Positions 51,430 through 60,565 of a stretch of DNA of 64,000 nt are shown here, in pieces. Made by a program: the position numbers and the translations under genes. Positions within the stretch are counted from its first letter, which is position 1, and each line of letters begins with the position of its first letter. The stretch comes from Candidatus Scalindua sp. Its GTDB lineage: Bacteria > Planctomycetota > Brocadiia > Brocadiales > Scalinduaceae. The DNA lies in the NCBI GenBank assembly GCA_021776915.1, contig JAIQZU010000021.1, positions 1-64,000 of the forward strand, read 5' to 3'. The notes under the pieces are model-generated. The model was given only the letters and a program-made list of their open reading frames with translations. It did not search any database and was not told the origin of the DNA.

Positions 51430-52650
51430 TCAGCTTTTAGTTTTTTCTGGTTTCAGTTTATTTCCTTTACAATACAGTCCCCATAAATAATACTTTTGCG
51501 ATGCGAATCCTAATGCTGATTTTTTTATCTCCATTTCTGAGTACTTGACATTGTATTTCCATGTGTGATAGTTAAAGCTGAGACTTCTTGCAAAATAGAG
51601 AGGCTTCAGGGCATTGATAATCTTCCCTCTTTCTTCATCACTCTTTGACACATCGTATCTGTATAGGAGATTATAAAACACCTGAGTCCACAGCAGGATA
51701 GTCAGGTCAAAAACCTCCATTTCAAACATCTCATGTATCCTTGAGAAGGCATACGGTTCCAGAAATTCTTTAATGTCAGCCTGGTATTTATTGTATGATG
51801 TCCGGCCTTTTTCTTTCAGGTCGAGGATGTCGATATCCAGCTCCTGTGGTTCCGCTAAAACGTCTAAACCAAATGTATCAGGTATAAAAACGTCACCATT
51901 ATTCCTGGTCATCCAGGTGTTCTTATTCTGTAAAAGTATAGTCAGCAATGTCTCGATTACCTGCTCAAACATGATACCCAGTTTTGGAGCGCTTGCCTTA
52001 TGAACCTTTGTCCCCAGGCCTGCCTGGCAGATTTTGAAACCTCCAAGCACAGCATTCAATGACATAAAGATGTCTATCCCGTATTGCCTGGTGCTCTCAG
52101 TCCATGGTTGTTTCAGCCAATATTTCATAAGCTTTGGAGAAAATGCAAACTCTCCGCCAATAGGCTGTCGAACATCTGTAGACAGCAAACCAAACATAAC
52201 CGGATAACATATATGATTTGTAATAGTGCCGTCAAACTGGTGTCTTGAATATAGTGGTATTACGTAGTCATAACCATCCGCAACAGGCTGTCCAAGATAT
52301 TTTACCCATTCTTTTGTTATTGATTTCAGATCAGCATCTACAACAATGATGACTTCAGCGCCGACAGTCTTTGCAAGTTTGAACAGGTTTAAAAGATTAT
52401 TGCCCTTACCCCGAATACCATGAGCTGTGCTGATATATTCCTTCTCAATACGGGTTTTTGTGCCCAGGAAAGCGTCTTTTGTGTTATCCGGACTGTTGTT
52501 ATCTACATTAACAATGATACTCTTTTTGTCCGGAAAATACTCTTCAAGCCCCTCTCCCACTGTTTTGGTTACATGAGAAATGGTGTCGGATTCATTATAT
52601 GAGGGTATTCCCACAACAATATTATATTTCTTGCTCTGTTTTTTTTTCAT
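51430..52650 (-). CDS. GT-A family glycosyltransferase (GpgS/mannosylglycerate-synthase-like)
   Basis: 406 residues. GT2-like N-terminus NIVVGIPSYNESDTISHV, NVDNNSPDNTKD, then the metal-binding VVDADLKS (DxD-type) and acceptor region RQPIGGEFAFSPKLMKYWLKQPW, YGIDIFMSLNAVLGGF, TKVHKA. The last blocks resemble GT78/GT81 enzymes that glycosylate glycerate or 3-phosphoglycerate. It may make a compatible solute or a glycan precursor. It is last in the minus-strand glycan cluster, 176 bases after the WbqC-like gene. Confidence 0.78.
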   Translation of the reverse strand: MKKKQSKKYNIVVGIPSYNESDTISHVTKTVGEGLEEYFPDKKSIIVNVDNNSPDNTKDAFLGTKTRIEKEYISTAHGIRGKGNNLLNLFKLAKTVGAEVIIVVDADLKSITKEWVKYLGQPVADGYDYVIPLYSRHQFDGTITNHICYPVMFGLLSTDVRQPIGGEFAFSPKLMKYWLKQPWTESTRQYGIDIFMSLNAVLGGFKICQAGLGTKVHKASAPKLGIMFEQVIETLLTILLQNKNTWMTRNNGDVFIPDTFGLDVLAEPQELDIDILDLKEKGRTSYNKYQADIKEFLEPYAFSRIHEMFEMEVFDLTILLWTQVFYNLLYRYDVSKSDEERGKIINALKPLYFARSLSFNYHTWKYNVKYSEMEIKKSALGFASQKYYLWGLYCKGNKLKPEKTKS

Positions 52651-52711
52651 GATCTTCTGATGTTACACCTTTCTTATAAATAACTATTATCTAAATTGAG
52701 CGATTTCGTAG

Positions 52712-52751
52712 CCGCAACCTCAAAGCTGAGCTTAGCTCTGTTAGGTTGCGG
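52712..52751. repeat. hairpin CCGCAACCT ... AGGTTGCGG
   Basis: Nine-base arms around an AGCTGAGCTTAGCT core, between the WbqC-like and glycosyltransferase genes; may weaken read-through. No T-run follows. Confidence 0.5.
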
Positions 52752-52826
52752 AACTTACGAGGGATTCACATACACCCATCGGATGATGATAAACGCAGGC
52801 TAAAGCCTACGGCTACTGTCCACTGC

Positions 52827-53510
52827 CTACTGGTTTACGCCCCTTAATATTTCGAGACTCTTATCACCGCAGTTGAACAATAAGTCAACGGCTGACATAC
52901 CAGGTTCAAAATCTCCATATAGTTGGTTATATACCGGATGTTTGAAATCTTGAAATATAATATCAATACCTTCTTCATCAAATTTCTCTAAATTCATGTA
53001 TTTACTACCATCCCGCCCTGCCAGGTATTTACTGCCATTCAGAGTTTTGCAGATATCAATTAAACGTTCTGTTGGTTCTTCTCTCAGCTTTAAGTCAGAT
53101 GCCATTACAAGTCTGGTTTTGAGTTCTAAAGCGCTGATCAAGAATTTAATGATCTCTATGTTCATGTCAACAAGACGATCCCAACTGCGGCTGAAGATAT
53201 CTTCAAAAAAAGTTTTATAGTCGGCAAAATACGGCGATTTTGAATAATTAGTGATAAGCGCCTGCAGGTGTTTTCTGTTCCAATTTGTATTATTGTTAAT
53301 CCTTACTTCGTTAATCTTTTCCGGAAACTTATATAAGACGGGAACGGTAATCCACTGCCAGCCTTGAGTAGTCTTTATCCTGTTACGATTTTGCCACTCA
53401 TTCTTTTTGAATTGAACGTTATCCAATATTACAAATACTTCTGCTTTATCAATCTTGTCAAGATAACCTAACCAGGGAAGGTATTGTGGTTGATGTATTG
53501 CTATAAGCAT
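52827..53510 (-). CDS. WbqC-like family protein
   Basis: 227 residues with the family start AIHQPQYLPWLGYLDKIDKAEVFVILDNVQFKKNEWQNRNRIKT and the C-terminal YLAGRDGSKYMNLEKFDEEGIDIIFQDFKHPVY. WbqC-type proteins are encoded in O-antigen and other glycan clusters, where they are thought to help amino-sugar modification. Exact reaction unknown. Member of the cluster running from 61231 down to 51430. Confidence 0.9.
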   Translation of the reverse strand: MLIAIHQPQYLPWLGYLDKIDKAEVFVILDNVQFKKNEWQNRNRIKTTQGWQWITVPVLYKFPEKINEVRINNNTNWNRKHLQALITNYSKSPYFADYKTFFEDIFSRSWDRLVDMNIEIIKFLISALELKTRLVMASDLKLREEPTERLIDICKTLNGSKYLAGRDGSKYMNLEKFDEEGIDIIFQDFKHPVYNQLYGDFEPGMSAVDLLFNCGDKSLEILRGVNQ

Positions 53511-53651
53511 ATGTTTGGTTTACAAACTGACAATTTCCCGATTCAAACGCTTTAATATATCGATCAGTAACATTGGAAGTCCGCCAGGTTCCAGACGTGT
53601 GATGATGTTTAAAATCTTATTATTCTGAGATTCACATTAAGGTTGAAACTT

Positions 53652-55172
53652 CTATCGTTTTTCTTTGAACTGTACAAAAATTGGGTTGGTTACAATGCCT
53701 CTGAACAGGTAGCTTGTATCTATCGCCAGACGATAATAGATTTTTTCATTTGGATTATAGTAATCATCATCGTAAGCAATGTCTACAGAACCATCTGCTT
53801 CAAATGTTTTAATCACAGTACCGTTTCTTATCAAATCTATATTGAAGTTCCTATCTTTATATTCAGATGATTCATCGGAAAAATCTGCAGTGACAACAAT
53901 TCTTATACGAGGTCTGCCTGTAATAGTTATTTCGTCTCCCATAAAGGCCAGGTTTCCACTATCAACATTTTCAACGACGAAACTGTTTAAACTAAGTTCA
54001 TTAGCAGAACCCATAGCAGCGTACATCTTACCGGTTCCAAGCGCATTCAGTATTTCTTCCCTGGTTTTTTTCTCTAAAAGAAAAACCGTCTGCGTCTCGT
54101 CAATCCGAAATCCATGTCCTCTATAGTCAACCTCTCCAATTGCCCAAACAGGCTTCCGTCTCTTCCCTGAACAATATTCAATCAATATCTGATCCCAGAT
54201 TCCACCCGGCGGCCCGACACGTCTCATCCCTTCACTAAAAATTGCTATTCCTGTATAGTCAAATGTGTTAAGAAGATCTTTCTCGTATGGTAATGATACG
54301 ATTTTAGTGTTACTTATCTCCATAGCTTTTTCTACTTCCGGATGTGCCCAGAATGTCAGTGCATTATTCTCATTTGCATAATCAATAAGATACTGGTATG
54401 GCTCCACGCCTTGCTCCCCATGATATTGATCGTATAAGGGTGTTTCAAATGGAAAATTATTCACTAAAAAAACAGCCCCCGCAAAGAAACATATTATGCC
54501 GGGCAACTTACTCTGCCTTCTTTCACGTGAACTGTTATCCCTTCTTGATGACGTTCTCTTCCTGAATGAAATGAACCACCATCCAAGCAAAAAGAAACTA
54601 ACAGGCCATAATTTAAGAATACTTTCAATGTCAAATATACCCGGGAACCCATTTCCAACTGACGGCAGATTTTCATAATCCGAAGGAGTTTCCAGGCCGA
54701 ATACCATGATATGTTTATTGCCATCTACCAGAGTAAGATTGTTTTTAAAATAACTTCCCTGCCAATAATAAAAAGGAATAGCTTCAGCACCATGCATTAT
54801 AAGCATATCAGGATACTTTTCATTTAATTCTTCAATAGTGTTAATATAATTTGCTGCTCCATATTTAAGTATGGAATTCTGATCAACAACCTTCTGGATA
54901 ATATTCGTTAAGGGCGGCACTCCGTATGTCCATTTCATGGTGTCGTGGTCAGTAAAAATTACACACTTCATACCGTTCTCTTTTGCAATCTTAACAATTT
55001 CTTCCGGCTCCTGCTCACCATTGCCCATAGTCGTGTGTATATGGATAACACCGGGGATGAGCGTATATTTCCCGGCAAAACCGGTGTTCACAAATGGATT
55101 TGAGTTGAACAGGAACAGGCAGATAAAAACGATCAGGATAAGTCTTGGGTACAGATAATTTTTTCTATACAT
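53652..55172 (-). CDS. membrane-anchored PHP-domain metal-dependent hydrolase
   Basis: 506 residues. N-terminal signal or anchor (LILIVFICLFLFNSN), then a PHP domain with metal ligands in GVIHIHTTMGNG and VIFTDHD, a mid-protein pair of hydrophobic segments (LWPVSFFLLGWWFISF and LPGIICFFAGAVFLV), and more PHP ligands in ALTFWAHPEVE and GEVDYRGHG. The C-terminus is a beta-rich extracytoplasmic domain. PHP enzymes are usually phosphoesterases; this secreted or membrane form may act on envelope phosphodiesters. Substrate unknown. Confidence 0.82.
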   Translation of the reverse strand: MYRKNYLYPRLILIVFICLFLFNSNPFVNTGFAGKYTLIPGVIHIHTTMGNGEQEPEEIVKIAKENGMKCVIFTDHDTMKWTYGVPPLTNIIQKVVDQNSILKYGAANYINTIEELNEKYPDMLIMHGAEAIPFYYWQGSYFKNNLTLVDGNKHIMVFGLETPSDYENLPSVGNGFPGIFDIESILKLWPVSFFLLGWWFISFRKRTSSRRDNSSRERRQSKLPGIICFFAGAVFLVNNFPFETPLYDQYHGEQGVEPYQYLIDYANENNALTFWAHPEVEKAMEISNTKIVSLPYEKDLLNTFDYTGIAIFSEGMRRVGPPGGIWDQILIEYCSGKRRKPVWAIGEVDYRGHGFRIDETQTVFLLEKKTREEILNALGTGKMYAAMGSANELSLNSFVVENVDSGNLAFMGDEITITGRPRIRIVVTADFSDESSEYKDRNFNIDLIRNGTVIKTFEADGSVDIAYDDDYYNPNEKIYYRLAIDTSYLFRGIVTNPIFVQFKEKR

Positions 55173-55350
55173 TATTCTTGAAGTAATTGTACGTTAAAGA
55201 CAATTTTGTCCTTCTTCTTAAAGAAGATTTAAATAGAGTTGCCTTGCACAAAAAGCTCAATAACTAACATAGGTCAGGCATCTTGTCTGACCGCAGGCAA
55301 CACCGAGGCGGGACGCCTCGGCTATTTCAGGTTGAGTCAGCTCCGGGTAA

Positions 55351-55452
55351 TTTAATGCATAGGAAATTCAATGTTTTGGTAGGAGCCAACTCCCGTTGGC
55401 GATCGCCGTCAGAAGACGGCTCCTACCGTGTCAACAATCGCCGAAGGCCTAA
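55351..55452 (+). repeat. dispersed hairpin repeat, family 1, copy 3
   Basis: TTTAATGCATAGGAAATTCAA, then GGTAGGAGCCAACTCCCGTTG, GCGATCGCC and GGCTCCTACC, ending CGCCGAAGGCC. The preceding 55262-55345 holds further palindromes (GAGGCGGGACGCCTC). Together they fill the 319-base gap between the PHP and radical SAM genes. Confidence 0.85.
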
Positions 55453-55491
55453 CTTGTCTTCCAGAAAGCTGAATAATATATTATAGACTTT

Positions 55492-56655
55492 TTAAAATCT
55501 ATATAATTCCGTACACCTTGTACATACAGGGTACTTCTTTTCCTTTTTTGTAATCCTTCTAAATCGCATATATTCTTCATTATTCCATATTTTACTAAAA
55601 GAGTTTTTCCTTACATTGCCGGAAGAAAAATTTAATGATTGACAGGGTCTGACTGTACCATCAGGAAAGATGTATGAGACCATCCAGGGACTTAGACACC
55701 TTTTGCCATAACCTGAAGAGACAAAATCAAACTCAGTATAGTATCTCCTGATTTCTTCATTTGTAAAATTTGGGTAAAAGGCAATCTTTACATTTGAGTC
55801 CATTTTGCAGATATCTTCTATTTTCCGGATAAGAAGGTCCACGTCAATATCAGGTAAGCTATCCCTTACAAAGCCTCTCCAATCATTACAGGTCATACCA
55901 TAGTAGCCGTCAAATATCTTATTATGTTGATCATACATCTCTTTACTTAAGAATATTAAGTGATGAAATGTAATTGTGCCTGCCTTCAATTCCTCTGCGA
56001 TACTAATTAACTCGTCAAGGCGTCTGTAATTTATCTCAAATATTGTGCTTGAGATATTTACTACCGGTTTATCTGTTCCGGATTTCGCTTTAATATCTCT
56101 GATTAATTTAAGGCCTCTGCACGCCTTTTCAAATGTACCTTTTGCACTTCTCACCTCGTCATGTACCTCACGGGGACCATCCAGTGAAAAGATAATCTCA
56201 TCAACACCCAGATCAATTATAGAATCCGCATACTTTTCCAATAATATTCCATTTGTAATTATATTGCAGCGCATACCCTCTTTTTTTATGCGGGAAACTA
56301 CCTTTTCCCAATTTGAATACAATAATGGCTCACCGCCAAAAAGTGTCACATTCGGTTTGAATGTCTTTATGTCATCGATGATTTCATATATTTCATCAAG
56401 CGACAGCTCAGCCTTTAATTCTTCAGATGACATGTCTTTGGATGTGCCGGCCATACCCCACTGGCCGCACATCTTACATCGAAGATTGCACCTGTATGTC
56501 AGAAACAGATCAACTGTCTCCGGGTAATAGCTGTATCCGTCGTAAACCTTATATGTTAAATAAGAAAGCAGGCGCTGTTTAAATGCCTTCCATGCGTAAC
56601 CGGGCTGGGTAATTGAGTGAGTAAGGTTCCTTCTTAAATTACGTAGTTGAATCAT
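55492..56655 (-). CDS. radical SAM/SPASM protein
   Basis: 387 residues. [4Fe-4S] site CNLRCKMC (CxxxCxxC), GGEPLLYSNWE, then a C-terminal SPASM part with cysteines in GKRCLSPWMVSYIFPDGTVRPCQS and YPVCTRCTELY, which would hold auxiliary clusters. It generates a 5'-deoxyadenosyl radical; SPASM members modify peptides, alcohols or amino-sugars. Start overlaps the end of the carbamoyltransferase gene by 17 bases, so they are coupled. In this context modification of a glycan or of a small metabolite is likely; target unknown. Confidence 0.9.
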   Translation of the reverse strand: MIQLRNLRRNLTHSITQPGYAWKAFKQRLLSYLTYKVYDGYSYYPETVDLFLTYRCNLRCKMCGQWGMAGTSKDMSSEELKAELSLDEIYEIIDDIKTFKPNVTLFGGEPLLYSNWEKVVSRIKKEGMRCNIITNGILLEKYADSIIDLGVDEIIFSLDGPREVHDEVRSAKGTFEKACRGLKLIRDIKAKSGTDKPVVNISSTIFEINYRRLDELISIAEELKAGTITFHHLIFLSKEMYDQHNKIFDGYYGMTCNDWRGFVRDSLPDIDVDLLIRKIEDICKMDSNVKIAFYPNFTNEEIRRYYTEFDFVSSGYGKRCLSPWMVSYIFPDGTVRPCQSLNFSSGNVRKNSFSKIWNNEEYMRFRRITKKEKKYPVCTRCTELYRF

Positions 56656-58342
56656 ATTTTTCCAGTAAGTAGTTTCCCATTATTAAACAATCTATACCGG
56701 TTGAGAAAAAACAGCGAATTGCCTCTTTAGGCGTAGTAACTACCGGTTCCCCGGCCACATTAAATGAAGTATTCAGCACAACAGGGATACCGCTAATCTC
56801 TCCAAAATCCTTAATAACGTCATAGAAGAGTTTGTTATATTTATAATCTACCGTTTGAACCCTTGCTGTTCCGTCTGTATGGGTAACGGCAGGAATCAGT
56901 TTTCTCTTTTCCGGTTTGACATCGCAAATAAAGAGCATAAAAGGCGACTCCTGGTCAAAGTCAAAAAAATCTCTGGCTGATTCTTTCAATACCGCAGGTG
57001 CAAAGGGACGGAAATCTTCCCTGTGTTTTACATACTTGTTAACGATATCCTGCATATCGTCTCTCGTTGCGTTTGCCAGAATACTTCTGTTGCCCAATGC
57101 GCGAGGACCCCATTCCGCCCTTCCTTGAAACCATCCGATAATCCTTCCATCATTGATTAATTCAGCACACTTTTTTGCAATATCCTGATGATGGGTATAC
57201 TTCAACTTATCAAGGTCAAGTTCGGCCTTTATCTCTTCATTTGAAAATTCAGGTCCCCAGTAGGCATGTTTAATAACGAAATTCCTGGCTTTCCCCAATA
57301 TGGTGTTATAAATATAATAAGCGCTGCCGAGTGATGTGCCTGCATCGTGTGCTGAAGGCTGTACAAAGACCGATTCAAAAGGTGAATCTCGCAATAGTCT
57401 GTAGTTCATTGAACAGTTTAAACCAACACCACCGGCAATACACAAATTCTTTACGCCTGTTTTCTTATGAAGATAATTGGTGATGTGCAAGGTTGTATCT
57501 TCCAGGGTTTTCTGTAGACTTGCCGCAATGTTCATATGTCTCTCTTCAATTTCCTGGTCCTTATTTCTAATTGGCCCGCATGCATCAATGAATTTCTTTG
57601 ACATAAAACCCTCTCTCGAACCTGCACTTGCCCAGTATGTAAAATAATCCGAATTCATTCTATACCCCCCATCAGGCAATAATTTAACCATATCTTTAAA
57701 GATATTAATGTATGTTGGTTTGCCGTATGATGCAAGTCCCATCACCTTGTATTCGTCATTTCCATGCTGAAATCCAAGATATTTTGTTACTGCGGCATAA
57801 AGGATTCCCAGAGAGTGTGGAAACTTAATCTCTTTTATCTTCTCTATCTGACCGCCTGTACCTTTGCCCATTAACGTGCTTGTCCATTCGCCCATATAGT
57901 CCATAGAAAGAATTGCAGATTCTTCAAAGGGTGATGTGAGAAAGACACTTGCGGCATGCGCCAGATGGTGTTCGATAAAATGTATCTTTGTGCTCTCTTT
58001 TTGTTTGAGCTGTCTTAATTCAGAAAGATAATTACCCGTACTATAAATTTCATCGACTATATAACCAATAGAATAAAATGGTGATCTTGGAATTTTTAAT
58101 ATTCTATACGGTATCCTTTTAAATATCCTTAGCCAGGGTTTGTAGCTGAAGCCTATATGGTCAATATCTTTTAATGTTATGTTCGCCTCTTTCAGACAGT
58201 AGTCAATCGCCTTATGGGGCATGCCGCCTTCATGCTTCCTTCGTGTAAACCGCTCTTCTTCTACGGCTGCGATTAGCTCTCCATCTTTTATTAAAGAAGC
58301 GGCGGCATCCAATGTGTAGCCGCCGATGCCAAGGATGTACAA
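56639..58342 (-). CDS. carbamoyltransferase (NodU/CmcH/TobZ family)
   Basis: 567 residues. N-terminal Kae1-like part with AAVEEERFTRRKHEGGMPHKAI and the His-rich IEHHLAHAASVFL and LSMDYMGEW, central LCIAGGVGLNCSMNYRLL, C-terminal YrdC-like-associated part with GRAEWGPRALGNRSILA and DFRPFAPAVL. Transfers a carbamoyl group from carbamoyl phosphate through carbamoyl-AMP to a sugar hydroxyl. It marks the cluster as making a carbamoylated glycan or natural-product-like compound. Confidence 0.93.
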   Translation of the reverse strand: MYILGIGGYTLDAAASLIKDGELIAAVEEERFTRRKHEGGMPHKAIDYCLKEANITLKDIDHIGFSYKPWLRIFKRIPYRILKIPRSPFYSIGYIVDEIYSTGNYLSELRQLKQKESTKIHFIEHHLAHAASVFLTSPFEESAILSMDYMGEWTSTLMGKGTGGQIEKIKEIKFPHSLGILYAAVTKYLGFQHGNDEYKVMGLASYGKPTYINIFKDMVKLLPDGGYRMNSDYFTYWASAGSREGFMSKKFIDACGPIRNKDQEIEERHMNIAASLQKTLEDTTLHITNYLHKKTGVKNLCIAGGVGLNCSMNYRLLRDSPFESVFVQPSAHDAGTSLGSAYYIYNTILGKARNFVIKHAYWGPEFSNEEIKAELDLDKLKYTHHQDIAKKCAELINDGRIIGWFQGRAEWGPRALGNRSILANATRDDMQDIVNKYVKHREDFRPFAPAVLKESARDFFDFDQESPFMLFICDVKPEKRKLIPAVTHTDGTARVQTVDYKYNKLFYDVIKDFGEISGIPVVLNTSFNVAGEPVVTTPKEAIRCFFSTGIDCLIMGNYLLEKYDSTT

Positions 58343-58365
58343 AGTTTATCTCCTCTCCAGTCAGG

Positions 58366-58505
58366 TCGCTATCACGACAAAAACCATATCCTTCGACTCC
58401 GCTCACCCGCCTGCCGGACGGGCAGGGGATGATGTCACACTGAGCACATTCGCACGCTCAGTATAAACTTCGTCGAAGTGTTATCAATATTGAAATTCCT
58501 ATGCA
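58366..58505 (+). repeat. family 3 hairpin element, copy 4
   Basis: CTTCGACTCCGCTCACCCGC, GATGTCACACTGAGC and the end TATTGAAATTCCTATGCATT. Inserted between the deacetylase and carbamoyltransferase genes. Confidence 0.8.
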
Positions 58506-58510
58506 TTTAA

Positions 58511-59356
58511 TTATAGTGGGAAAAAGATTCTTTTAAATCGCTGAAAAAATCTTGTGTCCTTGTACGACATAATATTCAAAGCGCCTTCCAATTTCCCCTT
58601 AAATATAAAAAAATTATCAGTCGTCTCTATACCAATCCTCTTGAGTGCAAAAATGTCAGTATTCTTATCGTTCATACCGTACATGTTTGAACAGGCGCAC
58701 GTATACTTACACGCTTTAACAATATCCACTATTTCGTCATTAAAATCTGCCCTTGTGCCAACAGGATAGGCAAAAGAATTAATCTTCTGGTCAAGTTGTG
58801 ATTCTAACATATCTTTAGAGCCTCTGATTTCTCTAACCACTTCTTCATTTGTCAATCTTGTCAGTATTCGATGGGAAATGGTATGAGAACCAAATGAAAT
58901 ATTGTTATTCTTCATCTCATGTATTTGGGATGGAGAAAGATATTTGCCCCCATTATTCTCGATAAAACCGGTTATCAGAAATATCGTTGCCGGGAAATTA
59001 TGCTTTTTGAGCAAAGGATAAGCGTTGTAATAATTATCACTGTATCCGTCATCAAACGTAATTACTATTGAACCTGAAATTTTTTCGATATCAGTTTGCA
59101 AACATTCTATGGCCTCTTCCAGAGGAATTACTTTATAATTTTTTTTTATATACTGCAGTTGTCTCTCAAACTCTTCAGGAGTAACTGTTTCATCCGGTTC
59201 GATTTCGTTACTGATGCTATGATACGTCAGGATTGCCAAGCATTTTTTGTTGGCCCTATCCCGGCTGATATATTGATATCCCGTATAGGTAGTAATGATG
59301 CATACTACTATCTTAATAATTTTTTTCAGTAAATATCTTGGCGAAGTAGCAGTCAT
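58511..59356 (-). CDS. polysaccharide deacetylase (NodB/CE4 type), membrane anchored
   Basis: 281 residues. N-terminal hydrophobic anchor (IIKIVVCIITTYTGYQYI), then ILTYHSISNE, catalytic and metal motif VITFDDGYSDNYYNAYPLL, the HxxxH metal motif SHTISH, and FAYPVGTRADF. Metal-dependent removal of N-acetyl groups from polysaccharide. It follows the DegT gene by 3 bases and is part of the glycan cluster. Confidence 0.92.
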   Translation of the reverse strand: MTATSPRYLLKKIIKIVVCIITTYTGYQYISRDRANKKCLAILTYHSISNEIEPDETVTPEEFERQLQYIKKNYKVIPLEEAIECLQTDIEKISGSIVITFDDGYSDNYYNAYPLLKKHNFPATIFLITGFIENNGGKYLSPSQIHEMKNNNISFGSHTISHRILTRLTNEEVVREIRGSKDMLESQLDQKINSFAYPVGTRADFNDEIVDIVKACKYTCACSNMYGMNDKNTDIFALKRIGIETTDNFFIFKGKLEGALNIMSYKDTRFFQRFKRIFFPL

Positions 59357-59359
59357 AAA

Positions 59360-60547
59360 TCAGATTGTTTTAAATACATTTATAATTGTCTCAACAGAGT
59401 TGTCATCAAGATAAGGATGTGAGGGGACTGTTATTAACCTCTCGGCAATATAAAGCGCTTTAGGAAACAATTCTTTCTGCCTGTCATACCCAAGGTCATA
59501 TAAATGATGCACGGGTTTCAAATACATCCTGCCCGTGTCAATTCCTCTGCTCCAGAGTTCAGCCTGCACCTTTTCCATAGTCTTTATTTCTTTAAACACT
59601 ACAGGGAAGTGGTTGAAAACAGGGGTACTGCTTTTTGTTATCCCCGGCAATATTATATGTTCATTATCTTTTAATGCCTTATAGAGCGTCATGCCTTTCT
59701 TTAGTCTTATCGCATTAAATTCATCAAGTTTATCAAGGAGGCCTAACCCGATTATTGCCTGAAAATTAGAATATAGTTTTGACTCGAAACTATCGTGTAC
59801 TGTTGTATGCTTAAATTGAGAAATTAATTTATAGAAGGAACCATATATCACGGGTCTTGTTACTAATGAATATGCTGCCAGGATAAGTGGAACTGTTATC
59901 TCGAATAAAAATTTCTGCCCGGGAAGCAAATCCCTCTCTTCCCTTATGAGATTTGCCAGCTCATCGGAATTTGTAACAAGCATGCCTCCGCTAAAAGTAG
60001 AAAAGTTTTTACCTCTACATAAACTGAAGCAACCGGCATCTCCCAATGTACCAACTTTTTTACCGTTTAGTGTCGCCCCGGGAGCCTGTGCAGTATCTTC
60101 TAAAACGAAAAATCCATTCTCTCTGGCAAGCTTCAGTGGTAAATCTATCTCATAAGGAAAACCGAAATGATATATCGGCAAAACACACAAAGTGTTATTA
60201 TTGATGACGTCAGGTAAACGTTCAAAATCCATTGTGAAAGTATCTAAAGAACTTTCACAAAGTACCGGTTTCAGGCCGGCTTTTCGTATTGGCAGTACCA
60301 GAGTAGGAACGGTATAAGCGGGTATTACTACCTCCTTCTTATTTGAGAGTTTTTTAATTGCCTTTAGAAATATATATATCGAGGCGGTACAACAATTAAA
60401 TGAAAAAGCATAGTCTGACCCCATGTACCTTGCAAAGCTGGATTCGAACTCATCGATATAAGACTTCTTACCAAAGAATGACTTAAACCCTTTAAGCACT
60501 TCAAAAATTGATAATGGAACCGCTGTTGTGGGAATCTTCCTCAACAA
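59360..60547 (-). CDS. DegT/DnrJ/EryC1-type sugar aminotransferase
   Basis: 395 residues, fold type I PLP enzyme. DYAFSFNCCTASIYIFLKAI near the N-terminus, PVLCESSLDTFTMD, the cofactor Asp and neighbourhood VLEDTAQAPGATLNGKKVG, and the PLP lysine in FSLCRGKNFSTFSGGMLVTN. The Lys-bearing loop deviates from the usual SFxxxKxLxxGEGG but keeps the lysine. It installs an amino group on a keto sugar, consistent with the carbamoyltransferase, WbqC and deacetylase genes of the cluster. Confidence 0.88.
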   Translation of the reverse strand: MLRKIPTTAVPLSIFEVLKGFKSFFGKKSYIDEFESSFARYMGSDYAFSFNCCTASIYIFLKAIKKLSNKKEVVIPAYTVPTLVLPIRKAGLKPVLCESSLDTFTMDFERLPDVINNNTLCVLPIYHFGFPYEIDLPLKLARENGFFVLEDTAQAPGATLNGKKVGTLGDAGCFSLCRGKNFSTFSGGMLVTNSDELANLIREERDLLPGQKFLFEITVPLILAAYSLVTRPVIYGSFYKLISQFKHTTVHDSFESKLYSNFQAIIGLGLLDKLDEFNAIRLKKGMTLYKALKDNEHIILPGITKSSTPVFNHFPVVFKEIKTMEKVQAELWSRGIDTGRMYLKPVHHLYDLGYDRQKELFPKALYIAERLITVPSHPYLDDNSVETIINVFKTI

Positions 60548-60565
60548 TGTGATAACCTTTCCTTA

